From contig JAFAFA010000073.1 in the NCBI GenBank assembly GCA_023423695.1, forward strand, positions 180,344 to 244,343: 64,000 nucleotides of DNA, written 5' to 3'. Under the pieces are notes generated by a model. The model did no database searches. It saw only the letters and a list, made by a program, of their open reading frames with translations, and was not told where the DNA came from. Position numbers and translations under genes: made by a program. The DNA is from Pseudomonadota bacterium. GTDB lineage: Bacteria; Pseudomonadota; Alphaproteobacteria; Azospirillales; Azospirillaceae. Below, piece by piece: positions 62,806 through 64,000 of this stretch; the stretch's first letter is position 1, and the number at the start of each line of letters is the position of its first letter.

Positions 62806-63726
62806 TCAGTTCGGGACCGGGATGCGACCGCCCAGTTCCTGCGTCACCGCCGCGGCGGCGCGCTTGACCATTTCGCCCAGGGCGCGCAGCCGCGCGTCCT
62901 CGATGCGCCGGCTGGAGCCGGACAGCGACAGGGCGCCCATCACACGGGAATTCTCGTCGAAGATCGGGGCGGCGACGCAGCGCAGGCCCGACACCCGCTC
63001 CTCCTGGTCCAGGGCATAGCCGCGGGTCCGCACCAGCGTCAGGTCGCGGTACAGCGCCGGCAGCGACGACAAGGTGCTGCGGGTGAACTGGCGCATGCCG
63101 CGCTGGGTCACGATGGTCTGCACCTTGGTCTCGGTCATGCCGGCCAGCAGGGCCTTGCCGACCGCCGAGCAGTGCAGCAGCGTGCGGTCGGTCTGCGGCA
63201 CCGCCACCTGGGCGGCGCGAGGGCCACCGACGCGGGCCAGATAGATCGCCTCGCCATTCTCCTCGACCGCCAGATTGACGATCTCGCTGCTCTCCTCCAT
63301 CAGGCGGCGCATGCGCGGACGGGCGACATCGACCAGATTGCGGGTCTTCAGGAAATTGGCGCCGGTCATGTAGGCCTGGACACCGACCACCCAGCCGCGC
63401 GCACTCTGGTCGAAGCGGACGTAGCGCTCGTACTGCAGGGTCGTCAGCAGGCGATGGGTGGTGGAGGGCGACAGGTTCGCGGCCTCCGCCAGTTCGGTCA
63501 GGGTCATCGGGCCGTCATTGGCGCCGAGGATGGTCAGGATGTTCAGCGCGCGGCAGAGCGACTGCACCACCTGACCGCGCTCGGCCTTGGCATCGGCCTT
63601 GCCGTTGTCGTTCTTCTCGCGCGGCGCCTGGATGATCGCCGTCTTGATGATGGCTGCGGCGCCCTCGCTGGGGTCGTCGTGGATGATGCGGCGGGCCAGG
63701 GTGCTGTTTTGGGCTTGCGCTTTCAT
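62806..63726 (-). CDS. IclR-family regulator near CoA ligase
   Basis: A 306-residue IclR-family protein. A roughly 60-residue polar lead (MKAQAQNSTLARRI..AKAERG) precedes the winged helix (VVQSLCRALNILTILGANDG, ANLSPSTTHRLLTTL) and the ligand-binding domain (GKALLAGMTETK, SGLRCVAAPIFDENSRVMGALSLSG). The ATG at 63726 has AGGGAG nearby; a longer start at 63828 lacks one. The gene starts 127 bases from the end of the CoA ligase gene on the same strand, a fit for control of a C4-dicarboxylate CoA pathway, by inference. Confidence 0.93.
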   Translation of the reverse strand: MKAQAQNSTLARRIIHDDPSEGAAAIIKTAIIQAPREKNDNGKADAKAERGQVVQSLCRALNILTILGANDGPMTLTELAEAANLSPSTTHRLLTTLQYERYVRFDQSARGWVVGVQAYMTGANFLKTRNLVDVARPRMRRLMEESSEIVNLAVEENGEAIYLARVGGPRAAQVAVPQTDRTLLHCSAVGKALLAGMTETKVQTIVTQRGMRQFTRSTLSSLPALYRDLTLVRTRGYALDQEERVSGLRCVAAPIFDENSRVMGALSLSGSSRRIEDARLRALGEMVKRAAAAVTQELGGRIPVPN

Positions 63727-63853
63727 GTCCCATCTCCCTCGGGGTCCGGCGCGTTGGTTGCGCCTGTCTGTTGCGGCTGATGGCGTGAGTGACAGAAGGC
63801 TAGGCTTGCTGAACCGCGGGACCGTCACTGACGGCGGTCCCGCGGGGTACCGG

Positions 63854-64000
63854 TCAACCTTTGAAAATCGACTGCATGGTGGAGCCCAGGCTGGCGGGGC
63901 TGTCGGCGACGGCGATGCCGACCGACTTCATGAAGTCGATCTTGAAGTCGGCGGTGTCGTTGCCGCCGGAGATCACCGCGCCGGCATGACCCATGCGGCG
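63854..64000 (-). CDS. Succinate/malate-CoA ligase alpha subunit, 3' end only
   Basis: The final 48 residues of a SucD-like subunit: RRMGHAGAVISGGNDTADFK, then KSVGIAVADSPASLGSTMQSIFKG. This is the C-terminal half of a succinyl-CoA synthetase alpha fold. The ending differs from housekeeping SucD and looks closer to malate-CoA ligase (MtkB-like) used in serine-cycle or ethylmalonyl routes, but too little is visible to be sure. The 5' part lies beyond the right edge. Confidence 0.75.
   Translation of the reverse strand, partial: RRMGHAGAVISGGNDTADFKIDFMKSVGIAVADSPASLGSTMQSIFKG

Overview
The window is GC-rich, gene-dense chromosomal DNA from an alphaproteobacterium, most likely Azospirillum or a close Rhodospirillales relative. 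This is inferred from gene content: a PhyR-type general stress regulator, GGAAC-type promoters, a metX-metW pair, chorismate mutase next to a HisC-like aminotransferase, a CuA oxidase operon and many ABC uptake operons. I see no transposase, phage gene, CRISPR array or replication origin. About 62 protein genes and two tRNA genes are supported. Both ends cut genes: a zinc alcohol dehydrogenase on the left and a succinate/malate-CoA ligase alpha subunit on the right.

Layout. 1-6.4 kb: partial alcohol dehydrogenase, groES-groEL with a strong terminator, a membrane HisKA_2-type histidine kinase, a PQQ-type aldose dehydrogenase and a GNAT acetyltransferase. 6.5-14.3 kb: a seven-gene operon on the minus strand (polyamine-type ABC importer plus a three-part FAD/2Fe-2S oxidase resembling opine or hydroxyproline oxidases), with a divergent IclR regulator and a dyad operator between them. 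14.6-17.6 kb: a small operon for a CuA/heme-copper oxidase of ba3 type whose catalytic subunit lacks ligands for the high-spin heme and CuB, and whose subunit II carries a histidine-rich linker. 17.9-24.2 kb: a BMP-family nucleoside/nucleobase ABC importer with a cytosine-deaminase-like amidohydrolase, then a DUF4258/DUF2283 pair. 24.3-28.5 kb: hisC-like aminotransferase, chorismate mutase, metX and metW. 28.5-31.5 kb: small stress-type proteins behind EcfG-like promoters, and an MFS exporter.

31.6-34.6 kb: cueR-copA copper export with a textbook 19-bp-spacer MerR-type promoter. 34.7-43.7 kb: housekeeping and unknown genes (TRIC-type membrane protein, branched-chain amino acid binding protein, PPP-family phosphatase, AhpD-like protein, two tandem tRNA-Pro(CGG) units, polyprenyl synthase, a TrmN6-like methyltransferase, S49 peptidase, YajQ). 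43.8-49.6 kb: a dppABCDF peptide importer with a hairpin between dppA and dppB. 50-53.7 kb: a DMT permease, a YdjC/ChbG-like deacetylase and an aryl/acyl-CoA ligase. 53.9-64 kb: unknown proteins, phyR, purU, an amidase, a BON lipoprotein, a secreted unknown protein, a quinone oxidoreductase, a second IclR regulator and the partial CoA ligase.

The genes are mostly independent units rather than one system. The best candidates for undescribed biology are the ba3-like operon with a degenerate active site, the importer-oxidase operon of unknown substrate, and two non-coding intervals bounded by strong minus-strand terminators. All functional calls are by motif recognition from sequence; no database search was possible.
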